Origin: a virus
Virus record (IMG/VR): IMGVR_UViG_3300015195_000014
Coordinates: 1 to 27,407 of that record
Length of the DNA stretch: 27,407 nt
Reading direction: 5' to 3' (one strand)
Part shown: positions 1-5,814 of the stretch, piece by piece
How the letters are laid out: each line of letters starts with the position of its first letter
How positions within the stretch are numbered: the stretch's first letter is position 1
The notes under the pieces: model-generated
The model's input: the letters and a program-made list of their open reading frames with translations, nothing else
The model's database searches: none
Told to the model about the DNA's origin: nothing
Made by a program: the position numbers and the translations under genes

Positions 1-324
1 GAGCCGTGCAGGGCCGCTCACGCCGATTACGTCCAAGGGCGCCGGGCCGGCACGATCAACCCCACGATCGGCGTCGTGCTCGACGACGTCCCCGCCCCCG
101 GTGAGTGGGTGAGGCGGGCCGGCTGCAGGGGTGCTGACGCAGAGATCTTCTTCCCCGAGCGCGGCGAGCGCGTCGCCGAGGCCAAGGCCGTCTGCGCCGC
201 ATGCCCGGTGGTCACCGAGTGCCGGGACTACGCCGTGCCGTTGTCCGAGCTGGTCGGCATCTGGGGCGGCACCTCTGCGCACGATCGCAGGGCGCTTCGT
301 CGTGCCGGGCGGGGGCGGACATGA
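1..324 (+). CDS. WhiB-family protein with N-terminal extension (5' partial)
   Basis: WhiB proteins bind a 4Fe-4S cluster and act with sigma factors to control transcription. Counting from a GTG at 76, cysteines lie at residues 17, 40, 43 and 49, the WhiB C-Xn-CX2CX5C pattern, followed by the GIWGG turn (61-65) and a basic C-terminus that normally contacts DNA. The frame stays open upstream to the window edge and reads EPCRAAHADYVQGRRAG, which resembles the Cys/Tyr-rich GCRC..C.AA...Y module common in actinophage proteins. The GTG at 76 has no visible ribosome binding site, so I favour a longer protein starting before the window with the WhiB domain at its C-terminus. The stop overlaps the next ATG (ATGA). 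WhiB assignment is firm; the true start is unknown. Confidence 0.85.
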   Translation, partial: EPCRAAHADYVQGRRAGTINPTIGVVLDDVPAPGEWVRRAGCRGADAEIFFPERGERVAEAKAVCAACPVVTECRDYAVPLSELVGIWGGTSAHDRRALRRAGRGRT

Positions 325-639
325 GCGCCGCCACCGCAGTGCGAGGCGAGGTCCGCCGCTACCGCGTGGTGCGCCGCCGCACGGCGGACGGCACCATCCG
401 CTTCGCCGTCTTCGGCGGCTGCGTCACCTGCCCCGTGCGCGCCCGCGACTGCTTCGGCCACGAGACGCTCATGCCCTGGCGCTGGGCGAGCGAAGCGGAC
501 GCCTGGCGCTGGGTCGACGCCGTCACGCGACGGCAACTGCTGCTGCTCGAAGGGAACGCTGCTCGTCGAGCCCGACGACATAGCGGCCTACGAGCAGCTC
601 TGCGCCGAGATCACAGGACAAGAAAGGGAGAACCGATGA
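321..639 (+). CDS. Hypothetical protein, frame-broken by one base
   Basis: No family recognised. It starts at the ATG of the ATGA overlap with the WhiB gene. The first ~78 residues are basic, with a CVTCPVRARDC motif (three Cys, a possible metal site) and a Trp-rich WRWASEADAWRWVD segment. After about 546-558 the protein-like reading moves to the +1 frame and continues VEPDDIAAYEQLCAEITGQE to a TGA at 637-639, which again forms an ATGA overlap with the next start. Without the shift, the frame runs through low-quality Arg-rich sequence into the next gene and stops at 746. The span is one base longer than a multiple of three. An indel error is the simplest explanation; a real break or recoding is possible. 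Confidence 0.55.
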
Positions 640-746
640 CCGACATCGAGCCAACACCGCGCGACGACGTCGCCGACCCCGAAGCACTCGGGGAGAGCGA
701 CGCGGACGACGGCACACCCGGAGCGACCAAGCCGGAGGGCGCATGA
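636..746 (+). CDS. Small acidic protein, 36 aa
   Basis: The ATG at 636 follows a good ribosome binding site (AAGGGAG, 624-630) and the TGA at 744-746 overlaps the endolysin ATG. The product begins MTDIEPTPRDDVADPEALGE and is almost entirely Asp, Glu, Gly, Pro and Ala, so it is probably disordered. No family recognised. It sits directly before the endolysin, but nothing in it suggests a lysis role such as a membrane segment. It could alternatively be the C-terminal tail of the preceding frame if that gene is read without a frame change. Confidence 0.55.
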   Translation: MTDIEPTPRDDVADPEALGESDADDGTPGATKPEGA

Positions 747-1543
747 CACTCACACGAGTCTTCATTCCCTCGCCCAACTTCAGCGCCGGCAGGACACAGA
801 GCCGCCTGCTCGTAATCCACTCCGCCGAGGGCGCCTTGACCTACCAGGCCCTCGGCGCCTTCTTCGCCAACCCCGCGGCGCAGGTGTCCAGCCACGTCGG
901 CATCGACGACAGCGACAGCATCGGCGAATACGTCAAGCCGGACCGCATGAGCTGGACGGCCTTCGCCGGGAACCAATGGGGTCTCCACGCCGAGCTGTGC
1001 GGGTTCGCCGCCTGGTCCCGGGCGCAGTGGCTGGAGCACCCTACGATGCTCGTCAACACCGCCGAGTGGCTCGCCGAGGAGGCGGCCCGCTACGCCATCC
1101 CGCTCGTCAAGGTGGGCGCGGCGGACATCATCGCCGGCAAGAGCGGGATCTGCGGCCACGTCGACCTCACACAGGCCGGCGCCGGCGGCAACCACTGGGA
1201 CCCCGGTCCCGGCTTCCCGTGGGACGTGATCCTCGAGCGCCTCCGTGCCGCACCTGTGACCACGCCGGTGACAGCGCCAGCGCCCGCCCCAGCGCCCCCA
1301 GCGCCGCCGGTGTCCCAAGTGCCGCCGTTCCCCGGCACGTGCCAGCAGGGCTCGACAGGCGCCGCTGTGCGGGCCTTCCAGAGCCGCCTCGCCGCCCGTG
1401 GGTGGCCGCTCGTCGTTGACGGCTCCTTCGGCCCTGCCACCCGCGCTGTCGTCGTCGCGTTCCAGCGGGAGAAGGGGCTCGTGGTTGACGGGATCGCTGG
1501 AAACGCAACCTGGTCCGCCCTCTGGCTCGCTGCGATCACCTGA
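743..1543 (+). CDS. Endolysin: N-acetylmuramoyl-L-alanine amidase with peptidoglycan-binding domain
   Basis: This enzyme should cut the amide bond between MurNAc and the stem peptide at the end of infection. Residues ~18-168 form an Amidase_2/PGRP-type fold with candidate zinc ligands H26 (LLVIHSAEG), H139 (ICGHVD) and D153 (NHWDPG). A Pro/Ala linker spans ~171-197. Residues ~199-263 are a PG_binding_1 domain (GSTGAAVRAFQSRL, VDGSFGPATRAVVVAFQ, VDGIAGNATWSAL). At 266 aa it has the normal size of a two-domain actinophage lysin. There is no signal peptide, so release would need a holin or another export route; no clear holin sits next to it. Coupled to the preceding gene by ATGA. Confidence 0.93.
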   Translation: MTLTRVFIPSPNFSAGRTQSRLLVIHSAEGALTYQALGAFFANPAAQVSSHVGIDDSDSIGEYVKPDRMSWTAFAGNQWGLHAELCGFAAWSRAQWLEHPTMLVNTAEWLAEEAARYAIPLVKVGAADIIAGKSGICGHVDLTQAGAGGNHWDPGPGFPWDVILERLRAAPVTTPVTAPAPAPAPPAPPVSQVPPFPGTCQQGSTGAAVRAFQSRLAARGWPLVVDGSFGPATRAVVVAFQREKGLVVDGIAGNATWSALWLAAIT

Positions 1544-1565
1544 CCATTCCCCGAAAGGCACCCAA

Positions 1566-2468
1566 TTGTCCTGGGCCAAGTTTGACGACAAGCGTGCACT
1601 CAACAAGAAGCTTCGGGCGGCCGGGCTCGAGGCGCGCGGCCTCGACGATGCGGCGATATGCCATGCGGCGGGCGACGAGAGCGATGGGTTCATTTCCGAC
1701 GTGGACGTACAGCTCATCGGCGCCGCGCACGGCTGCTCGCGGACCCTCAAGCTGGCCGCGAAACTTGTCGCCGTAGGGCGCTGGACCCGCGACGAGGAAC
1801 GTGTTGGTTACTGGATTCACGACTACCTAGAGTTCAACCCTTCCCACGCTGATCTCGTTGAGCGCCGCGAGATCGAACGCAGCCGCAAAGAGCGGGGACG
1901 CAATGGCCAGGGGCGCAGCGACAACGGGCGCGTCACGGGGAGTGACGGCGTTGTCCGCGCGGACGTGACGTCACGTCCGCGCGGACAACCGGTGGGACGT
2001 GGTCCGGACGTGACGTCACGTCCCGCCGGTAGTCCCTCCGGACGTGGTCCGGACGTGACGTCACGTCCCGCCGGTCCCGGTTCTAAAGTCGACTTTCTAG
2101 AACCAAGTCCCAGCTTTACAGGACTTAACCCTTCCGCGCGAGGCGACGCCGACAACGGCGACTCGTGCGAAAACAACGGGACTACACCCAAAGCCGCAGG
2201 CCAGCAGCTTGCCCGCCTGGTGGATACCTGCACCGCCCGTGATCGCGGCCGGGTCGGCATCGAGGCCATCGAGGTGCTGATGTGGGCCAGGGAGCACGCG
2301 TCGGAGCAGCTCATCGACGAGGCCATCGGCTACTGCGCGCAGGCAGCAAAGCGGCCCGTGTTCCCGTCGGCAGTTGCGAAAGTGATCGCGCTTCGCGCTG
2401 CGGATGCCGGCATCGTCGTCGCACCATTCGCGCCGGCCGTGAAGACGGCGAAGGCGGGGAGCGACTGA
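1566..2468 (+). CDS. Replication initiator / replisome-organiser-like protein with an internal repeat array
   Basis: Start chosen at TTG 1566, seven bases after GAAAGG (1553-1558) and just after the endolysin stop; the open frame further upstream is overlap shadow. Product is 300 aa. Residues 1-~115 (WAKFDDKRALNKKLRAAG, then GLDDAAICHAAG, VGRWTRDEERVGYWIHDYLE) resemble the winged-helix N-terminus of actinophage replication-initiation and helix-turn-helix proteins. Residues ~128-172 are a low-complexity 15-residue repeat (RGPDVTSRPAG) that is really a DNA repeat array. The C-terminal ~80 residues are helical (GIEAIEVLMWAREHASEQLI) and could bind a helicase or loader. The layout recalls lambda O, where the origin lies inside the initiator gene. 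Initiator function is inferred from domain style plus the embedded origin-like DNA, not from a catalytic motif. Confidence 0.65.
   Translation: MSWAKFDDKRALNKKLRAAGLEARGLDDAAICHAAGDESDGFISDVDVQLIGAAHGCSRTLKLAAKLVAVGRWTRDEERVGYWIHDYLEFNPSHADLVERREIERSRKERGRNGQGRSDNGRVTGSDGVVRADVTSRPRGQPVGRGPDVTSRPAGSPSGRGPDVTSRPAGPGSKVDFLEPSPSFTGLNPSARGDADNGDSCENNGTTPKAAGQQLARLVDTCTARDRGRVGIEAIEVLMWAREHASEQLIDEAIGYCAQAAKRPVFPSAVAKVIALRAADAGIVVAPFAPAVKTAKAGSD
1950..1989. repeat. Perfect 40-bp palindrome
   Basis: Bases 1950-1969 are the exact reverse complement of 1970-1989, centred on GAC|GTC. It contains the first 18-bp iteron core (1961-1978). A perfect dyad of this length inside a coding sequence is strong evidence of selection on the DNA itself. 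Confidence 0.9.
1961..2068. repeat. Three palindromic iterons, period 45 bp
   Basis: GGACGTGACGTCACGTCC occurs at 1961-1978, 2006-2023 and 2051-2068, starts exactly 45 bp apart. Copies 2 and 3 also share the flanks GGACGTGGTCC before and CGCCGGT after. Because 45 is a multiple of three the array stays in frame and encodes a 15-residue repeat. The core is self-complementary, suiting a dimeric binding protein. Confidence 0.92.
2079..2126. repeat. Inverted repeats in the A+T-richer flank of the iterons
   Basis: GGTTCT (2079-2084) pairs with AGAACC (2099-2104) around a self-complementary AAAGTCGACTTT (2085-2096). Directly after, AAGTCC (2105-2110) pairs with GGACTT (2121-2126) across a 10-base loop. 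Both lie in the most A+T-rich part of the gene. Confidence 0.7.
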
Positions 2469-3088
2469 TGGTGAGTCGAAACAGCAATGGCAAGACGTGC
2501 CGCCAGTGCCAACTGTGGAAGCCCCACAACGAGTTCGGGATCAAGGAACGCCGGAGCCGTGGGAATGTCGATATTCCCACGGTCTACCGGTCAAGCATCT
2601 GTCAGGTGTGCGAGGTCGGCAACCGCCTTGCGAGCAAGGCTGAGGACCCATACCGCCACTCATTCAGCCAACGACGTCGACTACATGCCCAGCGTTGGGG
2701 TTTCACCGTCGCCCAGCTGGTCGCGTGGGGCTGGGACCTCGAACGGCGGTCGATCGAGATGCGAGCAGCGCTGGAGAACGGCTACTGCCCCAACTGCATC
2801 GAGGTCGACGGCAACGGCCAAGTGAAGGTTCATTACTTCCGGGACATGACCCACGGGCTCACGGATCTGACCATCGACCGGATGAACTGCGACCTGCCGC
2901 CGGTCTGGCCGGGAAACGTCCAGTGGTTGTGCAAGACCTGCAACAGCCGCAAGGGCAGCAAGGACCCGATCCTCCACGGCCAGCGCCTGCAAGCAGAACA
3001 CGATCTGAGGCTTGAAGAACGCAAGAGCGACCATCTCTTCGAGCCATACGTTGAGCCCGTCCAGTCCACCTTGTGGGCCGTCGAATGA
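2468..3088 (+). CDS. HNH endonuclease-like protein with zinc-ribbon cysteine pairs
   Basis: The ATG at 2468 overlaps the previous TGA and follows a G-rich ribosome binding site; 206 aa. Four CxxC pairs are visible: CRQC (11-14), CQVC (45-48), CPNC (107-110) and CKTC (155-158). The C-terminal part reads LTIDRMNCD, then WPGNVQWLCKTCNSRKGSK, the shape of an HNH fold (beta hairpin, N-W-L-C..CN..KG helix with structural zinc). The usual DH pair of the first strand appears as DR, and VHYFRD lies just upstream, so catalytic competence is uncertain. It is probably a free-standing phage HNH nuclease acting on DNA. ATGA coupling with the next gene puts it in the operon. Confidence 0.7.
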   Translation: MVSRNSNGKTCRQCQLWKPHNEFGIKERRSRGNVDIPTVYRSSICQVCEVGNRLASKAEDPYRHSFSQRRRLHAQRWGFTVAQLVAWGWDLERRSIEMRAALENGYCPNCIEVDGNGQVKVHYFRDMTHGLTDLTIDRMNCDLPPVWPGNVQWLCKTCNSRKGSKDPILHGQRLQAEHDLRLEERKSDHLFEPYVEPVQSTLWAVE

Positions 3089-3234
3089 GCGCCGAGCCCG
3101 AGTTCATCACCCCGTTCTGGCAGCTGCGCCGCGACGACGAGACCCGAGACGAGTACGTCGAGCGCATGCTCGAGTACACCCGAGCAGTCCTCGCTGACAG
3201 CAAGCGGCCAGCCGACCGCAAGGGCGAGCGATGA
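3085..3234 (+). CDS. Small hypothetical protein, 49 aa
   Basis: ATG at 3085 overlaps the preceding TGA, and its own TGA (3232-3234) overlaps the next ATG. The product starts MSAEPEFITPFWQLRRDDE and continues with a charged helix (DEYVERMLEYTRAVLADSK). The amphipathic, normal amino-acid composition and double ATGA coupling support a real gene. No family recognised. Proteins of this size and shape occur widely in actinophage accessory operons. Confidence 0.65.
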   Translation: MSAEPEFITPFWQLRRDDETRDEYVERMLEYTRAVLADSKRPADRKGER

Positions 3235-3788
3235 CCGCCTCCTACGGCTTCGTCGAGCTCGAGCTAGACGGCCGCTCCGCCCAGTGGCTCGCAACGGCCC
3301 TGGTCGTCATCGGCCACCACTGGCCCGAGGCCCGCTGCCACCACACCGCCGTCGGCATCCTCACCGTCGAGCTGGGCGCCGCCTTCGTCGCCGACGAGCC
3401 GGCGCCGTCCGCACCGGTCCGCGCCAGGGTCGCCCCCTCCGGCGAGAATGGCACCAGAGCCGCCCAGGCGCCCCCAGCAGCCGCCGCGACGAGGAAGGTG
3501 CGCCGTCACCACAGCGACGCCGACAAGGCCGCAGGAGCGGCGCTGGCACGCAGTGTCGGCACCGCAGAGGCGTGCCGGCGCCTCGACGTCGTGGCATCGG
3601 TGATGCGCAACTGGCTCGCCCTCTACCCGGAGCCCGAGGCTGAGCCAACGGCCGAGCCTGTGGCCGAGCCTGAGCTGGCACCGGTGTCGGATCTCGCGCG
3701 AACGGCGGCCTTCGTCGACAGCGGCACACGCCACCCCGTCGACCACGACGCCGTGAAGGCGGCGGCTTACCAGGAGGACGGCTTTTGA
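3231..3788 (+). CDS. Helix-turn-helix-containing hypothetical protein
   Basis: 185 aa, ATG in an ATGA overlap. Residues 1-~55 form a compact domain (YGFVELELDGRSAQWLATAL). After an Ala/Pro linker, residues ~95-132 (SDADKAAGAALARSVGTAEA, CRRLDVVASVMRNWL) look like a homeodomain/transposase-type helix-turn-helix in which VGTAEACRRLDVVASVMRNW is the HTH. An EPEAEPTAEPVAEPE tract then leads to a short tail. A DNA-binding role is inferred from the HTH only; target and partners are unknown. No catalytic motif is present, so I do not call it a transposase. Confidence 0.6.
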   Translation: MTASYGFVELELDGRSAQWLATALVVIGHHWPEARCHHTAVGILTVELGAAFVADEPAPSAPVRARVAPSGENGTRAAQAPPAAAATRKVRRHHSDADKAAGAALARSVGTAEACRRLDVVASVMRNWLALYPEPEAEPTAEPVAEPELAPVSDLARTAAFVDSGTRHPVDHDAVKAAAYQEDGF

Positions 3789-3964
3789 CGCCGATGGACT
3801 GGCACTGCGAGCCCACCGAGCACGACATCGCCGAGTGCTGGTCCGACTGTTCCTGGCCGACGAACCGGGAGTTCTGCGGGCGCCCGGCGGTCACCGGCAT
3901 CGGGCTGTGTGCGCTGCACCATCGTCAGGTCACGGGCATCGCCTGGGAAGGAGCAGATACTTGA
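3785..3964 (+). CDS. Small Cys/His-rich protein, 59 aa
   Basis: Starts at TTG 3785 (TTGA overlap with the previous stop) or at ATG 3794. It contains CEPTEHDIAEC, then CSWPTNREFCGRPAVTG and GLCALHHRQ. The C....C-G-x-P-A-V-x-G-x-G-L-C-x-x-H arrangement is a small treble-clef or zinc-finger-like pattern frequent in actinophage proteins. It probably binds one zinc ion. Function unknown. Its stop overlaps the TTG of the next gene. Confidence 0.6.
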   Translation: MTPMDWHCEPTEHDIAECWSDCSWPTNREFCGRPAVTGIGLCALHHRQVTGIAWEGADT

Positions 3965-4257
3965 CCGGAGTGAGCGAGCAGACGGGCGGGAGTGTGCGGC
4001 ACGTTTTTGTCAATGACTTGCCCTACAACGACGGTCAAGAGAATCCGTTGGGGGCTCTTGGGGATGCTCTCGCCTTCGCTGCGGATGACTGGGCCGATAC
4101 TCGGGCGAAGGCGTGGGTATGGGGCATTGTCCTCGGGTGGGACGACGAGGCAATGGCCGAACTGGCCGCCGACTTCCACTGGGATGACGCCACCGTCGCC
4201 CGCCTTCGACGCCTTCACGAAGGCTTCGATGCCCTGTCGGGCCAGCAAGATGGCTGA
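3961..4257 (+). CDS. Hypothetical protein, 98 aa
   Basis: TTG 3961 is preceded at seven bases by GGAAGGAG (3946-3953), which makes it a better start than GTG 3970. The protein is acidic with many Trp and Asp residues (FAADDWADTRAKAWVWGIVL, then GWDDEAMAELAADFHWDDAT, VARLRRLHEGF) and looks all-helical. The C-terminal half could form a small HTH-like bundle. No family recognised. It overlaps the next gene by 8 bases. Confidence 0.6.
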   Translation: MTGVSEQTGGSVRHVFVNDLPYNDGQENPLGALGDALAFAADDWADTRAKAWVWGIVLGWDDEAMAELAADFHWDDATVARLRRLHEGFDALSGQQDG

Positions 4258-4849
4258 GGGCGGGACTGTGGACCCTGTAAATCCTGAAACGCTCCAGATT
4301 GTGGACATCGCCGCTATCCGCGCCGCACTGGCGGCGGCCACACCAGGATCGTGGTGGTCGGGTACCGACCTCGACACCGGCCCCAACCACTTTTGGGATG
4401 GCGCCTGCGTATATGCCCTGGACGCGTCGCCGTGGGAGATTCCGCTGTCCGATCCGAGCGACGGCGAAACAACGTGCAATGAGATGTTCGAGTGGTGCGA
4501 CGTTCACGAGCGGGGTTCCGTCGCCGAAACTCACAACTACATCTCGATCCCTGACGCCCAACACGACGCCAACAACCATCTCATCGGCAACGCTCCGACA
4601 TGGCTGGCTGCCTTGTGCCTGATGACTGAGACCTACAAGGAGCAGTGGTTGGCCGCCGCCGCCGTCCTGCGTGACCACGCGACCAAGTTCGAGGACCAAG
4701 CCAAGAAGGCGCCATCGTCCGACCATTGGACCGTTCCATCCGAGCATCGGCCCTCATGTCCACTAGATGGGCGTCCATGCACTTCGTGGACCTGTTTGGT
4801 CGATGTATGTGACCGCCCACGAGATCCCGACAAGCGGGGAGACGGATGA
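4250..4849 (+). CDS. Ea22-like phage accessory protein
   Basis: ATG 4250 overlaps the previous stop by 8 bases; 199 aa. The N-terminus (VDIAAIRAALAAATPGSWW), a central NHLIGNAPTWLAALCLMTET and a helical region ETYKEQWLAAAAVLRDHATK are the layout of the Ea22/ead-like family found in many phages (LRxALxAATPGPW ... IANAP). The family role is poorly known, mostly non-essential accessory genes. The helix at ~126-155 is closely related to the N-terminus of the gene at 5411-5680. The C-terminal ~40 residues contain four Cys (CPLDGRPCTSWTCLVDVC), a possible metal site. Base composition is lower in GC than in the terminase genes, typical of exchanged accessory DNA. Confidence 0.55.
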   Translation: MAEGGTVDPVNPETLQIVDIAAIRAALAAATPGSWWSGTDLDTGPNHFWDGACVYALDASPWEIPLSDPSDGETTCNEMFEWCDVHERGSVAETHNYISIPDAQHDANNHLIGNAPTWLAALCLMTETYKEQWLAAAAVLRDHATKFEDQAKKAPSSDHWTVPSEHRPSCPLDGRPCTSWTCLVDVCDRPRDPDKRGDG

Positions 4850-4887
4850 GCCTCTTCAACGAAGGCCCAGACCACCCGCTGTCATGA
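4846..4887 (+). CDS. Possible 13-residue ORF
   Basis: ATG 4846 to TGA 4885-4887 encodes MSLFNEGPDHPLS and overlaps the stop before and the start after by ATGA. It may serve only to pass ribosomes from the upstream to the downstream gene, or be the remnant of a longer gene. Low confidence as a protein. Confidence 0.3.
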   Translation: MSLFNEGPDHPLS

Positions 4888-5064
4888 GCCTGTACCGCAA
4901 GAAGCCGGTCGTGATCGAGGCGATCCACTACAGCGATCACCCTGCCCGACATCATTCAGCCAGCGATAGAGAAGGCGGTGAGCGACTGGCTGTGGTCTCA
5001 TTCGGACGAGTTGACCGACTCCATTGCCAAGGCGGTCGCGGCACAGCCAGGCCGAACGCCGTGA
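4884..5064 (+). CDS. Small phage protein (KKPVVIEA type), frame-broken
   Basis: Begins MSLYRKKPVVIEAIHYS, a start shared by many small phage proteins (M-x-x-YRKKPVVIEA). The sensible reading then moves one base forward somewhere in 4915-4945 and continues LPDIIQPAIEKAVSDWL, WSHSDELTDSIAKAVAAQ to GRTP and a TGA at 5062-5064. The unshifted frame becomes Arg/His/Gly-rich and runs on into the next gene. The span is one base over a multiple of three. The C-terminal tail and the stop are part of the first junction repeat (5042-5064). Either a one-base insertion in the sequence or a damaged gene. Confidence 0.5.
5042..5064 (+). repeat. Junction repeat copy 1
   Basis: 23 bp ending in GTGA: CACAGCCAGGCCGAACGCC then GTGA. 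The most divergent of the full-length copies. It encodes the PGRTP tail of the upstream ORF and the GTG start of the 5061 gene. Confidence 0.75.
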
Positions 5065-5244
5065 TCGGCGTGTTTATTGTCGGGTTGGTTGTGGGCCTTG
5101 GCGTAGGCGCCAATGTGACGATGTGGTACTACCTGTTTGGCTCGCGGACCTACATGGTCATCGACCGCTGGTGGCTGGAGAACTCCGAGCGGTGGGAGTT
5201 ATTACCGCACCAGCGAGCTTCCACAGTCGGGCCGGACGCCATGA
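5061..5244 (+). CDS. Small membrane protein, probably frame-broken near its end
   Basis: GTG 5061 lies in a GTGA overlap. Residues 1-~26 (VIGVFIVGLVVGLGVGANVT) form one membrane segment, followed by WYYLFGSRTYMVIDRWWLEN. The reading then appears to step one base forward in ~5185-5215 to give YYRTSELPQSGRTP and a TGA at 5242-5244, which matches the tails of its neighbours and the second junction repeat. Without a shift the frame continues into the next gene and ends at 5414 as a 117-residue fusion with three membrane segments. The conserved tail and repeat favour separate genes, but the fusion cannot be excluded. Confidence 0.45.
5222..5244 (+). repeat. Junction repeat copy 2
   Basis: CACAGTCGGGCCGGACGCC then ATGA, closest to consensus. 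In the frame with the conserved tail it reads QSGRTP-stop; the ATG starts the 5241 membrane-protein gene. Confidence 0.85.
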
Positions 5245-5414
5245 CCCGCTACCTGATCGTCGTTGTGATCGCAGCCACCATCATGGTGGCGGTCGGGGTG
5301 CTCAACAACTCATTGGCAGCTATTGGGTTAGGTGCCTTCCTAGTCGGTCACGTTGTTGTGTTGGCCAGCATGGAGTGGGGCAGGTCCCGCTCACAGTCAG
5401 GCCGGACGCCGTGA
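5241..5414 (+). CDS. Small membrane protein with two predicted membrane segments, 57 aa
   Basis: ATG 5241 sits inside the second junction repeat (ATGA). MTRYLIVVVIAATIMVAVGV and SLAAIGLGAFLVGHVVVLAS are two hydrophobic segments separated by a short polar turn; a basic tail follows (MEWGRSRSQSGRTP). Two-segment proteins of this size can be holins, but it is ~4 kb from the endolysin and nothing else points to lysis, so it stays unassigned. The last seven residues come from the third junction repeat. Confidence 0.5.
   Translation: MTRYLIVVVIAATIMVAVGVLNNSLAAIGLGAFLVGHVVVLASMEWGRSRSQSGRTP
5392..5414 (+). repeat. Junction repeat copy 3
   Basis: CACAGTCAGGCCGGACGCC then GTGA, one base from copy 2 before the start codon. 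Joins the 5241 gene (tail SQSGRTP) to the 5411 gene. Confidence 0.85.
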
Positions 5415-5680
5415 GCGAGGTCTACAGGGAGCAGTGGCAGGAAGCTGCGGCCGTTCTGCGTACCCACGCCGCCAAGCTTGACGAACTAGCCAAGACCGCA
5501 CCCCCACGACCACAAGCACCCCTCGACGCCATGAAGGTTGCCGTGTGCGAGTACCTGCTGAGGATCAACGTCGAGCATGACGGCCCGTTCATCCCACCTA
5601 CGGCCATCAACTGGCTCGGCGACGGGATCGTCGACGCCATCGAAGCCATCAGCCCTACACAGTCGGGCCGTCAATCATGA
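5411..5680 (+). CDS. Hypothetical protein with Ea22-related helix, 89 aa
   Basis: GTG 5411 lies in a GTGA overlap. The N-terminus (SEVYREQWQEAAAVLRTHAA) aligns with the C-terminal helix of the Ea22-like gene at 4250-4849 (TYKEQWLAAAAVLRDHATKF), so the two genes share a module although it is C-terminal in one and N-terminal in the other. The rest (MKVAVCEYLLRIN, FIPPTAINWLGDGIVDAIEA) is unassigned. It ends PTQSGRQS, encoded by the fourth junction repeat. Confidence 0.6.
   Translation: MSEVYREQWQEAAAVLRTHAAKLDELAKTAPPRPQAPLDAMKVAVCEYLLRINVEHDGPFIPPTAINWLGDGIVDAIEAISPTQSGRQS
5658..5680 (+). repeat. Junction repeat copy 4
   Basis: CACAGTCGGGCCG matches copy 2, then diverges (TCAATC) before ATGA. 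Length is preserved at 23 bp. Joins the 5411 gene (tail TQSGRQS) to the 5677 gene. Confidence 0.82.
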
Positions 5681-5814
5681 AATGGAACGGTGGTCCGATC
5701 TTCTGGCCGTGCCCCGACTTGGAGAAGATCGACGTGGATGAATCCGAGATACCTGAGTGGGAACGGCAACTGGTTCTTCCTCCCGAACCTACACAGTCGG
5801 GCCGGCCGTCGTGA
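5677..5814 (+). CDS. Small hypothetical protein, 45 aa
   Basis: ATG 5677 to TGA 5812-5814, with ATGA and GTGA overlaps at its two ends. The product begins MKWNGGPIFWPCPDLEKI and is acidic in the middle (DVDESEIPEWERQ). It ends PTQSGRPS, encoded by the fifth junction repeat. No family recognised. The two bracketing repeats make it a discrete 134-bp cassette. Confidence 0.55.
   Translation: MKWNGGPIFWPCPDLEKIDVDESEIPEWERQLVLPPEPTQSGRPS
5792..5814 (+). repeat. Junction repeat copy 5
   Basis: CACAGTCGGGCCGGCCGTC then GTGA. Joins the 5677 gene (tail TQSGRPS) to the 5811 gene. The shared identity with copy 4 extends two bases upstream (TA before CACAG). Confidence 0.82.

Larger units (their letters stand above)
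1931..2126. other. Candidate replication origin (iterons, palindromes, A+T-rich tail) inside the initiator-like gene
   Basis: In order: an inverted repeat CGTCAC/GTGACG with a 5-base loop (1931-1947); a perfect 40-bp palindrome (1950-1989); three copies of an 18-bp palindromic core spaced exactly 45 bp; then a visibly A+T-richer stretch (2081-2131) containing two more hairpins. Binding sites for an initiator beside an easily melted segment, inside the initiator gene, is the organisation of the lambda origin. Function is inferred; no replication data are implied. Confidence 0.55.

Noticed and set aside
611-1750. 379-residue minus-strand open frame over the endolysin
   Set aside because: Shadow of the endolysin and the start of the initiator gene; composition Gly/Arg/Val-rich, no recognisable motif.
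1961-2068. CRISPR-like array
   Set aside because: Only three units, the repeats are palindromic DNA within a coding frame, the intervals are themselves similar to each other, and no cas gene is near.
3231-3788. Transposase or IS remnant because of the HTH
   Set aside because: No DDE catalytic residues, no terminal inverted repeats and no target duplication are visible.
5241-5414. Holin for the endolysin
   Set aside because: Topology fits, but so does the 11987-12160 protein, and neither lies beside the endolysin; no evidence separates them.
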